64,000 nucleotides of DNA, from assembly GCA_903813345.2 (NCBI GenBank), contig CAIIXF020000012.1, forward strand, positions 7,961,615-8,025,614. Direction: 5' to 3'. The notes beneath the pieces were generated by a model. That model ran no database searches. It was not told the DNA's origin and was given only the letters and a program-made list of their open reading frames with translations. This DNA is from Owenia fusiformis. Its lineage: Eukaryota; Annelida; Polychaeta; Sabellida; Oweniidae. The translations under genes were made by a program, and so were the position numbers. Shown piece by piece: positions 1-11,892 of the stretch (position 1 is the first letter of the stretch; every line of letters begins with the position of its first letter).

Positions 1-10
1 ATAATAATGT

Positions 11-95
11 CGGGTACCCTGCGTGCAGAGTCTAGTTAAACTACAAGACGAAGCTCTCTTATACGAAGTGAAGTCAAACGAATGCAAGTCGGGTT
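11..95. repeat. Left arm of imperfect inverted repeat around the LINE
   Basis: This segment matches the reverse complement of about 3535-3613. Two conserved blocks are visible, CCTGCGTGCAGAGTC and GAAGCTCTCTT followed by GAAGTCAAACGAATGC, separated by a small length difference. The arms enclose about 3.5 kb containing the truncated non-LTR ORF. It may be a DNA element that received the LINE, or two dispersed repeat copies in opposite orientation. The true outer limit lies at or beyond the window edge. Confidence 0.6.
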
Positions 96-978
96 TACTG
101 CCAATATACACGCTTATAAGTCAGGTTAAGTCGCCAACACAGTCCATTAAACACAATACCCTTTCATTAAGCCATATACACCATAGCCGGAATTCACCTT
201 AAAGTTGCCAAAACAAGTGAGCATGTCAACTAAAGTTCAAAATCATTGATCGAGTTATAAAATCCTATTTTCGAATAGGTCAGAAAGTGTATTTTTAATG
301 TTAATGTACATGTGATCTACAGAAGGGTTGCCGTATTTTATATACTATAAATCTTTGGTTAATGAACGGCTCTTCGGGAGTTACCACAAGACCACATGTC
401 ACTGTTTTCGGGCTTGTGATATTGTCATTGGAAAGATATCAGCGCCCTTTTTGAATCGGATATTTTAAATAACATAAACAAACAATAAACATTTATTTCA
501 AAACTTAATGATAATTAACCGACTATGGGTGCGGCTTTTTGATCAATTTAATCTTAATATGGTGGTGACATATCGTTAAAGTCTGGAAAGTGTTTAGCGT
601 TTGGCGTCCGGCGTTCGGCGTTCGACGTCTGTGACAAATGTCAGGTGGTGACATTTTGCATGCGAATGCCTTGTTTTTAATTGAACCTTCATTTATTGGA
701 GTATGTATAATTACTCGGTTTTAGAAGAAATTTTAATTTCTGACAATGTCTTATCCAGTATGCATCGGCTGGGACATCGGCAACTTATATCATTGCGTTC
801 AATCTCACGGCGATTCATGCTACGTTTAAAGAAAAAAGGAAGAGTGGAGTTGGAAGAGTGGCCGTTCTGACGACCCGTGCAACGTCTAGAAATATATAAA
901 AATCAGCAATTTGTGACCGATATTCTCCCAGAGTCCTTACGGTACCTCAGTTTGCTGACCGATTTCGTTCAAAGTAGG
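96..978. other. No gene recognised
   Basis: AT-rich sequence with no convincing ORF, splice-bounded exon or RNA gene. A short run of near-tandem GGCGTTCGGCGTTCG-type sequence lies at about 600-628. Confidence 0.5.
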
Positions 979-1298
979 CTAATTTCCAAATATTAAACCT
1001 ACTTTAATAAAGCAAACCCCCCTGCCATGTGATAAAAGTACCAAGATAAACCGCTGCTCATATTTTAACACACACTCATTTGTTAAACATCCATGATGCT
1101 TCGCTACATGACATATTGGACTGAGGAATGGGAATGGCATGCCAAAGGGGGGACTAGGACATGCTTGAATATCGGTGTGAGGTCGGGTTCGGCCGAGTAA
1201 GCGCCTCCTGCTGTATACTCCCCGTCCATATGAGCTATCATATGGAACACCTGTGGTCTGGTGGTAGACCACATAAACAAGCATTGTTCTAGTGGGAC
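979..1298 (-). other. Probable 3' UTR of the RLE-type LINE
   Basis: This stretch lies directly downstream of the LINE stop codon on the minus strand and is more GC-rich than the surrounding DNA, like the element's ORF. The open frame across it has no recognisable protein features. I infer untranslated 3' sequence of the retrotransposon; its exact 3' end is not marked by a clear poly(A) tail. Confidence 0.4.
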
Positions 1299-3062
1299 TT
1301 AGGTGGACTGGGTCGCCTTTGGGTTCCACTTATCTCTTCTTCTGATCCACAGCCATCTGGAGCTGTCTTCTGCTGCTGAGCTGATAGACTTTAAGGCACT
1401 CTTGAGCTCCTTGGGTTGCAATCCTATCTTGGATAATAGGGTTCTGACTGATGTTGCTGGAAACCCCCTGCAACCAACTTCGATAGGGAAGACGGATGCG
1501 TGCCACCCTCTTGTCTCAGCTTCGTCTTTAAGGTCTTGATACTTTGTTGCTTTGATCTCGTGTGAAACCTCTAGCCTATCCTCCCATGGGACTGTTAGTT
1601 CGATGATGATAATGGTCTTGGTTGAACTGGAAGTCATAACCATGTCTGGGCGCAGGGTTGTTACGGCCACATTCTGTGGGAAGACTAGTTTCTGATAGAG
1701 ATCTACCTGGAGTTGCCAATCTGTTGCTTTGGCTAAAATGCTTGGCTTGGGTTGTGGTTTGGGGGTCTTTGCAGCTTTGGGTTTTCCTTCCCTGATAAAT
1801 TCTATTTGCTTTTGCCGTTGAGTGATGGAACCTCTATTGGCAATGCCTCTTTGCTGGTCTATGTACTTAGAGACTTCTTGGAGTACCTTGTTATGTCTCC
1901 ATGTGAATCTTCCTTCACTCAGGGATTGGGGGCAAGAGCTGAGGATGTGTCGCAGGTTGCAGCAGTCTCCCTTGCAAAGTGCACACTTGTCAGAATCTTC
2001 TTTACCCCATACTCTCAAATTGGCTGGCGTTGGTAAGAGGTCAGTGAATGCGCGCAGAAGAAAGCTGAGGCGACCCTGATCCTGGGTCCAAAGCTCTTTC
2101 CAAGTAAGAGGTTTCTGTAGAGCTGCCTCCCAGTTGGTCCATCTTCCTTGTTTGGCCTGCCCTACAGCTTTTATGTGCCTATCTTCTTCTGTTGATCTCC
2201 TCACCTCCTGGACAATCTGGCTCCTTTTCTCCTTAGGGGTGATTGCTTGAGGACCATAGTGACCAAGACCCAAACGGCCCTTGCACACAACGCCAACTAT
2301 GTCCTTGTGTCGCAGTCTCTCTTCTGCCTCTCTGATCGAATCTTGAGGTTTCCACTTTCTGCCACAAGTTATGCCTTCACCTACGGTGTTGACCTTCTTG
2401 TCCTTTGACATCCGGAGTGTGGTTATAGCCCGCACCTTTGTGGCTTTGTACTCTTCCTCAACAGAAGATAAGGGAAGGGACAGCTTGGATGTCTTTCCAT
2501 AAAGATTTGCTGTACTAAAGCTCTGTGGAACACCCATCCACTTCCGGAGATGTCGGCTACATAACCTCTCCATGGCTTCTATTGCGGTCATTGGTATATC
2601 ATAGAGTTGGAATGGCCACTGTAGTCTTGGAATGACGCCAAATTGGAAGCACCATGCCTTGAATCTACCTTGCAGCTGACTTCCATCTATGACTTTCATC
2701 CACTTGTTGAGGTCTTGCACAACATTGGCGGTATTCGTAACATCACCTAGGGACTTGTCAAATGTCTTTCCAAGACATCTGATAGGCTGATCTTGGATAG
2801 TTGGAATTACTTCTCCCTGGATGAAGAATCTGAGTTGAGTTGGTTTTCCTGCCTGCAATGATAGACTTCTTGACTTTGCAGGTTTGAAACGCATTCGCGC
2901 CCAGTTGGTCATTTCTTCTAGTGCTTCTAGAGCCCATCTGGTTCCTGCAATTGAGTGTGTCATTACAGTGATGTCGTCCATGAAGGCTCTGCACACTGGG
3001 TGTTTAGTACCATCCTCTGCAAGGGGTCCTCTGCACCTTGACTCTCCTGCTTGCAGAATCAT
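1299..3062 (-). CDS. 5'-truncated non-LTR retrotransposon ORF (RT C-terminus, zinc knuckle, restriction-like endonuclease)
   Basis: An open frame of 587 residues, uninterrupted. It starts inside the reverse transcriptase: the catalytic F-M-D-D box is at residues 27-30, so the fingers and most of the palm are missing. A CxxC...HxxxxC zinc motif (CALC...HILSSC) lies in the middle. The C-terminal part has a PD-(D/E)xK-like endonuclease core: R-P-D at 471-473, then a hydrophobic strand ending in ELTVPWED near 488-495. This order (RT, CCHC, restriction-like endonuclease) is that of the R2/R4/NeSL/Hero group, which lacks an APE domain. Without the 5' half it cannot encode a full polyprotein. The frame is intact for 1.7 kb, which suggests fairly recent insertion with 5' truncation at about 3062. 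Assignment to one clade within the group is not possible by eye. Confidence 0.88.
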   Translation of the reverse strand: MILQAGESRCRGPLAEDGTKHPVCRAFMDDITVMTHSIAGTRWALEALEEMTNWARMRFKPAKSRSLSLQAGKPTQLRFFIQGEVIPTIQDQPIRCLGKTFDKSLGDVTNTANVVQDLNKWMKVIDGSQLQGRFKAWCFQFGVIPRLQWPFQLYDIPMTAIEAMERLCSRHLRKWMGVPQSFSTANLYGKTSKLSLPLSSVEEEYKATKVRAITTLRMSKDKKVNTVGEGITCGRKWKPQDSIREAEERLRHKDIVGVVCKGRLGLGHYGPQAITPKEKRSQIVQEVRRSTEEDRHIKAVGQAKQGRWTNWEAALQKPLTWKELWTQDQGRLSFLLRAFTDLLPTPANLRVWGKEDSDKCALCKGDCCNLRHILSSCPQSLSEGRFTWRHNKVLQEVSKYIDQQRGIANRGSITQRQKQIEFIREGKPKAAKTPKPQPKPSILAKATDWQLQVDLYQKLVFPQNVAVTTLRPDMVMTSSSTKTIIIIELTVPWEDRLEVSHEIKATKYQDLKDEAETRGWHASVFPIEVGCRGFPATSVRTLLSKIGLQPKELKSALKSISSAAEDSSRWLWIRRRDKWNPKATQST

Positions 3063-3534
3063 GTTTATGTCTTATGTCTTATGTCGAAAAATTAACATGA
3101 TTCACACATGAACTTTGGTCATGGCAATGTGAGCATTTGCATTTATTGAACCCGCAAATGTGTATGCATTGGGAAGGGCGTATGCGTTTTTTTTGGCTCG
3201 AGCACATTATTATTTTCTAGTTGCTCCAACTTCATTGTTATAGCCACCTTGGAAGTCAAAGATTATAAAGGTCATTTCGTGCCAACGTTTTATTTAGAAA
3301 AACATTTTTAACCATAATATGTTTTTATAATTGAGACCATGCCACTTGTTGTTCAACATTTAAAGTGGAGCTTTTCTTGAAAACAACATCGATTATAAGG
3401 CTTTTCATTAAACCGAAAATCCACACTATTTACTTTTGATATTTTGTTGTGAAAGTAACATTTCAAAGAGGCACTCTTGCACACATAAACAGGCAGGCAA
3501 TTTATCCAAAAATAGAAAATCGATAAAAATTCAT
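3063..3534. other. No gene recognised
   Basis: AT-rich DNA between the truncated 5' end of the LINE and the right inverted-repeat arm. I see no ORF or repeat of note. Confidence 0.45.
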
Positions 3535-3613
3535 CCAGGACATTACTCTTAGCATTCGTTCGACTTCGCTTCTTAAAAGAGAGCTTCTTATTGATTGACT
3601 CTGCGCGCAGGAT
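3535..3613. repeat. Right arm of inverted repeat around the LINE
   Basis: The reverse complement aligns with bases 11-95. Blocks such as GCATTCGTTCGACTTCGC and AAGAGAGCTTC followed by CTCTGCGCGCAGG are shared, with scattered mismatches. Confidence 0.6.
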
Positions 3614-4017
3614 ACCAGAACATATAAAAATACTAAAATGTACGAATCGAAAATACTCAGCGTGAAACCATTTTTTTGTATTTAATCATTCAACAATCAG
3701 ATCTAGACTTGAAGTTAAAGGACCTGGTGCAATTATTGGCAAACTTTAAGTTAAAGTTTACGGTCACATAATACTTTGGAAAAATAATAAGCGTTTGAAG
3801 CCACATGGGATGAGCTTGAGTTCATAAGTGCAGTGACCCACACTAATGCGACAAAAAATAGTCAAAGTCGTTGTTTTCAGCAGAAATGAAATTTCGAAAA
3901 AAAAATATATTTGAGTATTTAGGCTCTTGAATACAATCAACGAATTTTCTTCTGAGAAAATGGGGATTTCAGCAAAGGTGTATTGCCTTAACACAGGATG
4001 ATCACCATTGACTTAAT

Positions 4018-4392
4018 AGTGGGATATGGAGATTATCCTATTTGAGGTTAGGGATATTGGGATTATCCCGAGGCTAATATAATATATCTGCCCGAGAGAC
4101 GTAGGTCCCGAGGGTAAATATAATATATTGGCCAAGGGATAATCTTAATATCCTGAACCGACTATAGGATGATCTGTTTATCCCATACTAAACTTGGTCA
4201 TTTGGTTCACATTGTTCAATTGGTCAGAGTTCAGAAAATGTCCAACCAACCGGAATCCTTTTAGAATGTTTACATCCAGTTTTATTTTCTCGACCGTGTG
4301 TATTACAAGGATAAGTTTATATATATATTGGCCTCGGGATCATCCCAATATACCGAACCTCATATAGGATAATCTCTATATATCCCTATGCT
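4018..4392. mobile_element. Hairpin-forming MITE candidate, about 60-bp inverted ends
   Basis: The left end (GAGATTATCCTATTTGAGG, then ATATTGGGATTATCCCGAGG) is matched in reverse complement at about 4318-4380. A third, partial inverted copy of the GGATAATC-type sequence lies near 4130-4190. The whole segment can fold into a long hairpin. No coding sequence is present. Confidence 0.6.
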
Positions 4393-4804
4393 ATCTAACG
4401 AAAATTCAAAACATCGATTGCAAACTAAATAATTTCACAGTATGGCACAAATGGTATATCTCATCAAATTCGCAAATATGAAGTTTGCAACGGGGGTACG
4501 CAATTTAGCCTCGTAAGTGTAATCCTATGTTTATATTAAGATTTTCAGGCTATATTTTACGAGTTATTTATTTTAGACAATAATAGAACAAAACGGGTAG
4601 GTGCACGTGTAATACCTTTTAAAGGATTTAATGCCTATAACTGGCTTTAAAAATAAAAGTATTAGCCAAAACAAAATTGGCAAAACAACATCCAGATTTA
4701 ACACTTATGTCTGCAAGGGGGGGGGGGGGTGTATAGTATTCAGATAATAGATGTTGAAACTGCACGAAACGAAATAATTCTAATTCGCCTCAAACAATTT
4801 TAGA
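4393..4804. other. No gene; poly-G tract
   Basis: AT-rich sequence without coding signs. A run of about 13 G residues follows GTCTGCAA at about 4709-4730. The same GTCTGC/GCAGAC plus G-run occurs elsewhere in the window. Confidence 0.45.
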
Positions 4805-4935
4805 TCAGGTGTAAAAGGGTGGGAGGTCCTATCAAATTATGGTCCTACTCTCCATTGATTTAGGGCCAGTAAGGGCCGTTAAGAAAGGGGACCATAATCC
4901 CCGGGGGACCATCATTTTTTTCACACCGGGCTACC
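4805..4935. repeat. Dispersed repeat, copy 1 (inverted copy at 54566-54745)
   Basis: The sequence with CAATGG-rich left part and GGGCCAGTAAGGGCCGTTAAG through CCGGGGGACCATCATTT is the reverse complement of the segment at 54566-54745. It is noncoding and relatively GC-rich for this window. Confidence 0.75.
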
Positions 4936-4996
4936 TTATTGAATATTATCGACTTTCTCATATTTGGCAGCATTTTTACTTTAAGCCATATTCACG

Positions 4997-5892
4997 CTGT
5001 TATAGCATGACGGCTACGTCAAGGCGATTTGAAAACTTTTGCGGTAACGATAACAAAAAATGGCGGATGGGAAAGACAGCATGTCCTCTTTCTTGCCTGT
5101 AGGCAAGATTCACGTATTATATTCCGTTTTAAACTAGTTCCATTCGGTGACGAATATATGGATGGTTATAAAGACTGGGTCAAATCTGCCAGATGGTCTA
5201 CAAGAAGCCGAATGTAAGCTGTAAACTTAGCGAATGAGATATCAAAGTTCATAATTGTTAGTCCCTTCCCGTGTTTTCTCAGTATATGTGCCTCAGAGCC
5301 ACTCAATTACTTTATATTAACTGTAAGTAAAACTGTGTATAAACAAGCCATAAAATGTCAAATCCAGAGCAGGAATGTGGTGCATATTGTAAATAGTAAG
5401 GTTTCAGACGAAATGTCGTTAGAGGACTACGTATGAGTTTTATGGACGGTAACGTATTGTTTTTGTTATGCATTAGATATTTAGCGGGCGGTTACGTGCA
5501 TGTACACCTGTCAAGTCAAGGTTGCAAGATCTGATAGCCTCTTTCCATGTTATTGTTATGATGAGTAAGAAATGGAATATTGAATTGCCTATAGTTTTCA
5601 GGACTCGAAAGAGACGCTCTTGTTTGAGCCTCTGTAGGGCAGGGAAAAAACTAACTAAAGTGGCTTGCTTTATTTTTGAAACCAATGAAAGTGAAACAGA
5701 GACCAATGAAGAGGCAAACGAAGATAAAGCTTCGAGTACTGATCGAGATGACAAAAGTAATACACAGTAGTAGAAAATAATGCACCAATCTTAGTTTTCT
5801 GTTCCATCGTGGCCATTTTATTGGATAAATCAGTGAACGTAGCAGTCCAACCTCGTTTTCAGAGGTGGCGTAACCGTCATGCTATAACAGGG
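4997..5892. mobile_element. DNA transposon candidate with short TIRs
   Basis: CTGTTATAGCATGACGG near 4997 is matched in reverse complement by CCGTCATGCTATAACAG at 5876-5892. The internal 0.9 kb has open frames on both strands but none with recognisable motifs. No target-site duplication could be defined. Probably nonautonomous. Confidence 0.5.
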
Positions 5893-7191
5893 TGATATTG
5901 CTGTTTAAATAAACGGCTACATTTATGATATGAAAGCACCTGCAATTCAAGATATTGAACAATATGAAATTGGCAAGCCCACCTCCTTGTCTATATGTAT
6001 AGGGGTACCTTCCGCTTCAAAAGCTAAAAGCCTTGAATAGCGTGGATGTTGGTAGAGGTCATTTTGAAGTAGATCGTTAGTCGTGAGAAAAAAACATAAT
6101 ATATTTTACCACAGTTCCCCAGTGTCACGCACAAAATGTATCACGTGGTTTCCATCAGCTTAATTGATTGGTCTACTGGTGGTACACAGGCAGGGTTCTG
6201 GATCATTTGCTTGCAATTACATATTTTGATATTCTATGAGTTCATTCAGCCTCTGAACGAAAGCATGAGTGATCAAAAGACTACTGTATTAGAGGCGTAG
6301 CTAGCCCATTTTACCAGTGTACGCCCGTCAAGTTTCCAGTTTTTGAAAAATCACGAGTCTCCACCTAGTTATAAAGACATTATTTCTTTATAATAAAATG
6401 AGTGAACTTTCGTAGGAAAACAAATTATTTTCACCATTTTTATCAACAGAGAGGTTGATTTGTATCCATATATTCTAATCGTATGTTAATAGTAACATCC
6501 GGTTACTGAAAAGTCAGTCATTTATCACAAGCAAATGTATCCAGCAGTTCCAACAATCCAGTAAGAATTCCCTTACTTCAACAAGCAGAAGCCTTATTCA
6601 TAAAGCAAACGTAGGACTTACGTCAACGTATCGTTATCTGGTAAATTTCATAACGTCTTTGTTGCGGTATATAAACGTCCTGGTTGATAAAGCGAAGGGT
6701 TTCTCTATCATAGAAGCCCTTGGGTATATATTTATCAGATTAATCAAGGAGAATTTGCTCCCAGAGTGCAACATTGATATTCTGTCCCATATTTGGGCAT
6801 GTCGTGATACAAAATTCAAATTCAAACAGCCGCCATTTTGTTCACTTCAACATTTGAATCGGGAATTTTAGTCTTATGTCGTAACGAAAAACTCCAAAAC
6901 TCACAAGTAATGATCGAAATATTGGTTCGAATCTTTCAAACTGTTTATATTGAATTCATAGTTGGTTATCATTTTAGGAAATAACGAAGTTTCGACGTTT
7001 TTATTGTTGGAAAATATCTAGTTTCGATCCTGGGAGCCAATCCTCCTTGTTAATTAATTAAATGTTGTATTTGGTAAGCTAGCCATGTATTTTGTGAATT
7101 TGTTACATGTTTTAGTTACAAAACGTATATGAGCCACCCTTGCATTGAATCTGCAAGTTTTATGGCATTGATCCGTTCCTTGATTTTGGAC
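5893..7191. other. No gene recognised
   Basis: AT-rich intergenic DNA. Short overlapping frames at 6634-6871 on both strands have no family signature and look like chance ORFs. Confidence 0.45.
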
Positions 7192-7294
7192 GTTAATGTC
7201 CGAGTCACATTTACCCCTATTTATCGGCCGGCGCAAAATACTCAATCGGGTGGGCACCGGCCGATGAAGTGGAGAAAATGTGACTCAGGCATAA
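7192..7294. mobile_element. Short palindromic MITE (GTCACATTT family), copy A
   Basis: Terminal segments containing GAGTCACATTT and AAATGTGACTC face each other, with inner ATCGGCCGGCGC and CACCGGCCGAT arms. About 100 bp, noncoding. It is related to the copy at 14602-14746, which has the same layout. Confidence 0.7.
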
Positions 7295-7995
7295 GGAACC
7301 CTCTTCGGAAAGCTGAATTTTGCAAATTGAATCGAGAGTAAATTATTTTTTCAATCGGAAGCATATGTTTAACCCTTTATCGCTAATAAACCTCGAGGCT
7401 AAGAAGTATAAAATGTGCACTGTCACAGTTGTTGGCTGCTTAACTGACATTATGCGCTCTGGCTAGATCCAGGGTTTATATGACAGAATGTAATGACTTG
7501 ATAAAGATGTATAAATATTTTTGAATGTATATATATATACCAATTTAACGCTTTAAAAATTGAACAACGCCTAGACCGTATAGGGTATTCACTCAAGGCT
7601 CCACTGAACCGTATGATCGCATCTATGTGTAAGCTGCTTTATTCAAAGGGGTTCCCAATGAAGTGGCCCAATTTGGGGTAATTGACATTTCCATTTTGTT
7701 TTGTCTAGTAATTCCAGTGCAAACAGTTGTATACAGTTTATAACATTATACACATTTGAACATGATTGTGTTAATCAAAATGAAAATGTCCTATGTCGCT
7801 TAATTGTAACCTCCAAATAAATGGGCATTCACACAAAAGTGTAAACACTATTCGACTGAAAACGTTTGGCACCCCATCGTTGACCTCCTTTGTTGGCCCC
7901 ACTCGAATAGCCTTATAAGCAGTTGTTCGCGTCAGGTTTGAGCATTTTCGATTCAGCGTACAATCTGTTTGCAGAACGTAATCCAGATTTCAGCC
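7295..7995. other. Upstream region of the secreted-peptide gene
   Basis: Mostly AT-rich DNA without ORFs. The last 100 bases before the start codon at 7996 hold the likely core promoter. Confidence 0.4.
7912..7919 (+). promoter_or_regulatory. TATA-like box for the secreted-peptide gene
   Basis: CTTATAAG lies 77-84 bases before the ATG. A transcription start about 30 bases further on would give a short leader of roughly 50 bases. Inference from position and sequence only. Confidence 0.4.
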
Positions 7996-10900
7996 ATGAA
8001 GCTCGCAATTGCAGTGTGTTTGGTCGCCGTGTTCTACTCTGCTAGTGCAGCAGTGCTCAATGGTAAGCGATTATATTCTAAATATTTTAACGAAATCTAA
8101 GTGATTCAATTAATGATAATTGCAATTTGTAATGGATATAAAGATATTCCGGTGAGAAAGTCCTAGTCGTCAAGTTACATGTAGTCTTCATATTTTCATT
8201 CAAAATTCAATACAATTCAGACAAGAGGATAAACATGCAGAGTGTTCTAAGTTATGTCTCGGATATTTAGTGTACCCGAGTCAGTTTAGGGCTTGGGGTA
8301 GTTCAACGTCGTTAAACTCAATAACGGCGTTATTTATTATTAAGAATTTTCTTGGGGCCATTATTGAGTTTAACCTCCTTACTATTCTTTCCATTGATGC
8401 AAGTTTTGGATCCACCGAAACCATTTTTCCGCGATAACATGCAACTGATACTTGACAACAATATAAAAACACATAACATCAAGCGATTAAACACAATATT
8501 ATTGTATTAAATGGTCATTTATACAAGTAAAATGAGGTTAAACTTACCAATCTCTAAAATGACATTTCCGCATGTCCGCCATTGTGTCTGTTCGTCCCGG
8601 GTTAAAATTTAAACTATTGAAACGAAATTGTTGTCAAATAGATTGATAATTATCACGCGATTACTCGGGATAAAATAACTATTTTTGAGGATAGCAGGTA
8701 TCTTTGATTGATTTATATAGCGCTTGTATACACAAAAAATAGTTATTAATTGCAAACCTACTGTTCGTTGATGCAGTGTCGCAATGACGGTTAATTCCTG
8801 ATACGATTTGCAATTTCGATGTTACCGGAGTTGACCGATATTTTCGTAAAATTCCAAACCTGTCTCCAATATTTTCGTAATTATGCATCAATATGGTCTA
8901 AGGGGGGTACGGGATGGTGTGTATGTATTTATAAGGTATGTATGCATGCTTGAATCACATTCTTTATGTAATATTACCATGTTTTCGGAGTTTAATTAGT
9001 TCCGCATGTCGGAACCTGCTGAACGACTAAATTAACACATCAAGGGCAAAATGGTCATGGAGGTTAGACCTAGCCGGGCCATAAGACATATCAGATAAGA
9101 AAAGAGGCCCAGGCTAGGTCTAATGTTGTTGGACTAGGCTTGGGGTAGTTATTCAGAAGTTTACTAATCAGGTAGTCAAAATAACATGGAGGTCAAAGCA
9201 GAACAACAGTACAAAAGAGTATGAAGACATTGCTGTGTTTCCTTATTGTGTTGCTGATAAACTTGGTGAAGAAATTTTGAAAATTAAAGACAGCCATTTT
9301 CTTGAAATATCAGCATTTCCTGGATTTACCATTGACTGATATACCAGGTTTATTAAAAGAAAACAATGTAAGGATGATACCTTCATGAGAAAAACAAGGA
9401 AATGCACACACATGTTTTCATACTTTATTTTGTACCAGCAAAAAACCTGGACAGGTGTATAGCAATTTAGAAAATGTTAATTTGAACTTTCACCTTAATG
9501 TGTACAGGGGCGTAGCCTAGTATGTATTAGTCATATAAATCCGACCGTTATATGCTGTTCTTCGATATTCCTAGTTGTTATTTGGATATTTATTTTTTAT
9601 CATTTTCTTTGCATATACGGTCGTAGATATTATATGGAACAAATTGCGGTAAACGCTTTCCTGGCCTGTCTGGGTAACCATAGTTACCATACCAACCAAA
9701 GTCACACAAATTATCGAGTAATTATTTAGCTCCAACATCAAAGTGTTAAATCTTACCTTAGACATGTAAAACGCTTGATAATTGACGAAATATATTCAAT
9801 TGAATTATATTTTCATTATCGCCCGCCATGTTGCTAAATGTTGTTTCCGGTAGTCTAAATGTAAAACATGTATCGAAACGGAATCATAATTATTTATTAC
9901 GCAGAGATCGATTCCAAAGCCGTTCTCTCATACTTATCACTTTTCTCATTTTGAAAGAATAACTTTTCTAAATAACTTCCCTTCTTAACGACACTGCTTT
10001 CCTTTCAACTGAATCTTCGTGTAACAAATATTTATGATTTCGTTTGATATAGTTTTACATCTAGACTCAGATTAACCCGGAAGTGACCTTGGTATGGCAA
10101 AATGAAAAAATTTTAAAATTCAAGCGGCATGCTTATATTTCTTCAATTACCAAGCGTTTTACGTGCCTAAGGTAAGATTAAATACTCAATAGTTGAAACA
10201 AAGAAATTTATTTATCATTTGTGTAAATTTGGTTGGGTAGACAGGCCAGGAAAGCATTTCCCGCAATTTAGATGAGGGAAGTGTGTATGACGCTCGTATG
10301 CAAGAAAATAAGAAAAAATAAATATCCAAATCAGAAAAAATAACAACAGATAACATCATACGAGGGTCAGATTTATATGACTAAGTATGTATCCAACAGA
10401 CTGACTAGAAGTCAGCCTGTTATGATATACTACTTTCCTGTGGAAATTGCAGTGAAATTTTTTGCACAAAATTATCAATTAGAGGAACTATTTCTTCCAT
10501 AAAATAAACATTACAAAATTTCAATTAAATAGTAAGGTACAAGTAAATGCAATAAAAAGTAACACAGCATATTGTCAAGTGGATATAAAGCTAGTTGAAG
10601 TAAAAATGTGCAAATTGATTTTACCCAATCGGCCATTTTGAATAGCACTTCCTATGTAAACAAATATTTTGAATTACCAAACTTAAACATAGGTGCCTTA
10701 TAGTCTGAATATAATTCAGACTAAATAGGATATAGTCTAGGGCGTAGCCGGGATCTAAAATTTGGCAGGTCAAATTCTATTTTGTTAAAGGCAAATTTGA
10801 ATTAAAAACGAAATAACAATATCAGCATTGATATTACATGTACTTCACACCAATTTTTATCAGGACTTTGGATGAAAAACAATACAAACCCAAAATGAAA

Positions 10901-11797
10901 ATTGGCTCCTTTGCAATTTAGTTGATTTTCAAATTAAAACCGCTGTTTATTTGCGATTTCGATTTGATAATATTGAAGGTACCCCGCATTTGTTAATTTA
11001 AATTAGGCGAGTAAAATCAATAGTCGAGACAATTCTAAAGTAACCAAGTTACATTATGTTTGTCATTTTCAAGAATCTTAGTTGAAAAAACGTCTAAGAA
11101 ATATGCTTATTCTTTATTGCTTTAAAAGTGCACGAAAGGCGATTTAGAAAAACAGATGTAATTCCAAAACATAATTCCTAAGACGCTTTAGAAATGTTGG
11201 TGTAATCAGAATGGCGATTTTGTAAAGCGCCTTCCACTAAATCGTTTTAGCGGATTTTGTGGTGTAATTCCAGCAACCAAAGCACATTATATTACATATA
11301 ATTTTTATATCATAGGCTAAGGTCCATAGAAATGGTTTTAAAATAAAGATGGCATGGTAATCGATCTGTGTATATTTATAAATATTAGACAAAAACATAA
11401 TACTGGATTCAGTTGGTGCTGCCATCTTTATATCGGCCCAGAACCTATGGTTTACACTGTATGTTTCTTCCACTTGACATAAAATGATAACTAAAAACAT
11501 TCAAAACATCTTGACTGATAGTGTCATTTACCGTTTTCTATTGTATTTTCTACAGATGACATCCATCTTGAGGAGATGAAGAGCCTATTGAAGCGATACA
11601 TGGAACTGCACGAATTGAGAACAAGAAATGGCGCCAGTCCAACATGCCCTGACGATTTGCAAACCATCAAAATAGGAGATAAAGACTTTTCTAGGGTCTT
11701 TTATGAATGCATACCAAAGTACGAAAAGTCGGGTATGAAATTTTGTCCAAACAGAGCTAACTTCAACATGAACACCAAAGAGTGTAATGAAGTCTAG
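7996..11797 (+). CDS. Small secreted four-cysteine peptide, two exons
   Basis: Exon 1 is 7996-8062 and exon 2 is 11556-11797, joined at a phase-1 junction: donor G|GTAAGC, acceptor TTTTCTACAG. The product is about 102 residues. Residues 1-19 (M-K-L, a hydrophobic run, then A-S-A) are a clear signal peptide. The mature part begins acidic (D-D-I-H-L-E-E-M), continues with a basic amphipathic stretch (SLLKRYMELHELR), and has four cysteines in TCPDD, YECIP, KFCPN and KECNEV, enough for two disulfides. I do not recognise the family. It could be a secreted effector, hormone-like or defence peptide, but no function can be assigned. The 3.5-kb intron is filled with inverted repeats and a foldback element. 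AATAAA signals follow the stop codon. The start is the first ATG after a TATA-like box and begins the signal peptide. Confidence 0.85.
8309..8375. repeat. Hairpin in intron
   Basis: GTTAAACTCAATAACGGC is followed about 30 bases later by its near reverse complement GGCCATTATTGAGTTTAAC, giving a stem of roughly 18 bp. Confidence 0.6.
9064..9121. repeat. Hairpin in intron
   Basis: AGACCTAGCCGGGCC pairs with GGCCCAGGCTAGGTCT about 30 bases downstream. The related string GGACTAGGCTTGG follows. Confidence 0.55.
9518..10394. mobile_element. Foldback-type element with about 250-bp inverted arms, inside the intron
   Basis: The left arm, about 9525-9780, matches the reverse complement of about 10135-10390. 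Shared blocks include TAGTCATATAAATC, TTTGGATATTTATTTTT, GCTTTCCTGGCCTGTCT, AATCTTACCTTAG and GTAAAACGCTTG. About 350 bases separate the arms. No coding capacity. The string GGGGCGTAGCC just before the left arm recurs near 10740. Confidence 0.75.
11314..11452. repeat. Hairpin element with AAGATGGCA/TGCCATCTT arms, copy 1
   Basis: CCATAG..AATGG..ATAAAGATGGCA faces TGCCATCTTTATATCGG..CCTATGG. It resembles the segment at about 14985-15105 (ATAGATGGCA / TGCCATCTAT), so this is a small dispersed hairpin family. Confidence 0.55.
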
Positions 11798-11892
11798 TGT
11801 CGCGTGCACTGTAACTGAACGTTAAATACTCGAAATTAATGAAGGACGATTTAGACGATTTTGTTAAACATTCAACAGAGAATTGAAGATGC

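Noticed and set aside
979-1329. 116-residue minus-strand frame after the LINE ORF
   Set aside because: It overlaps the LINE stop and has no domain; better explained as 3' UTR.
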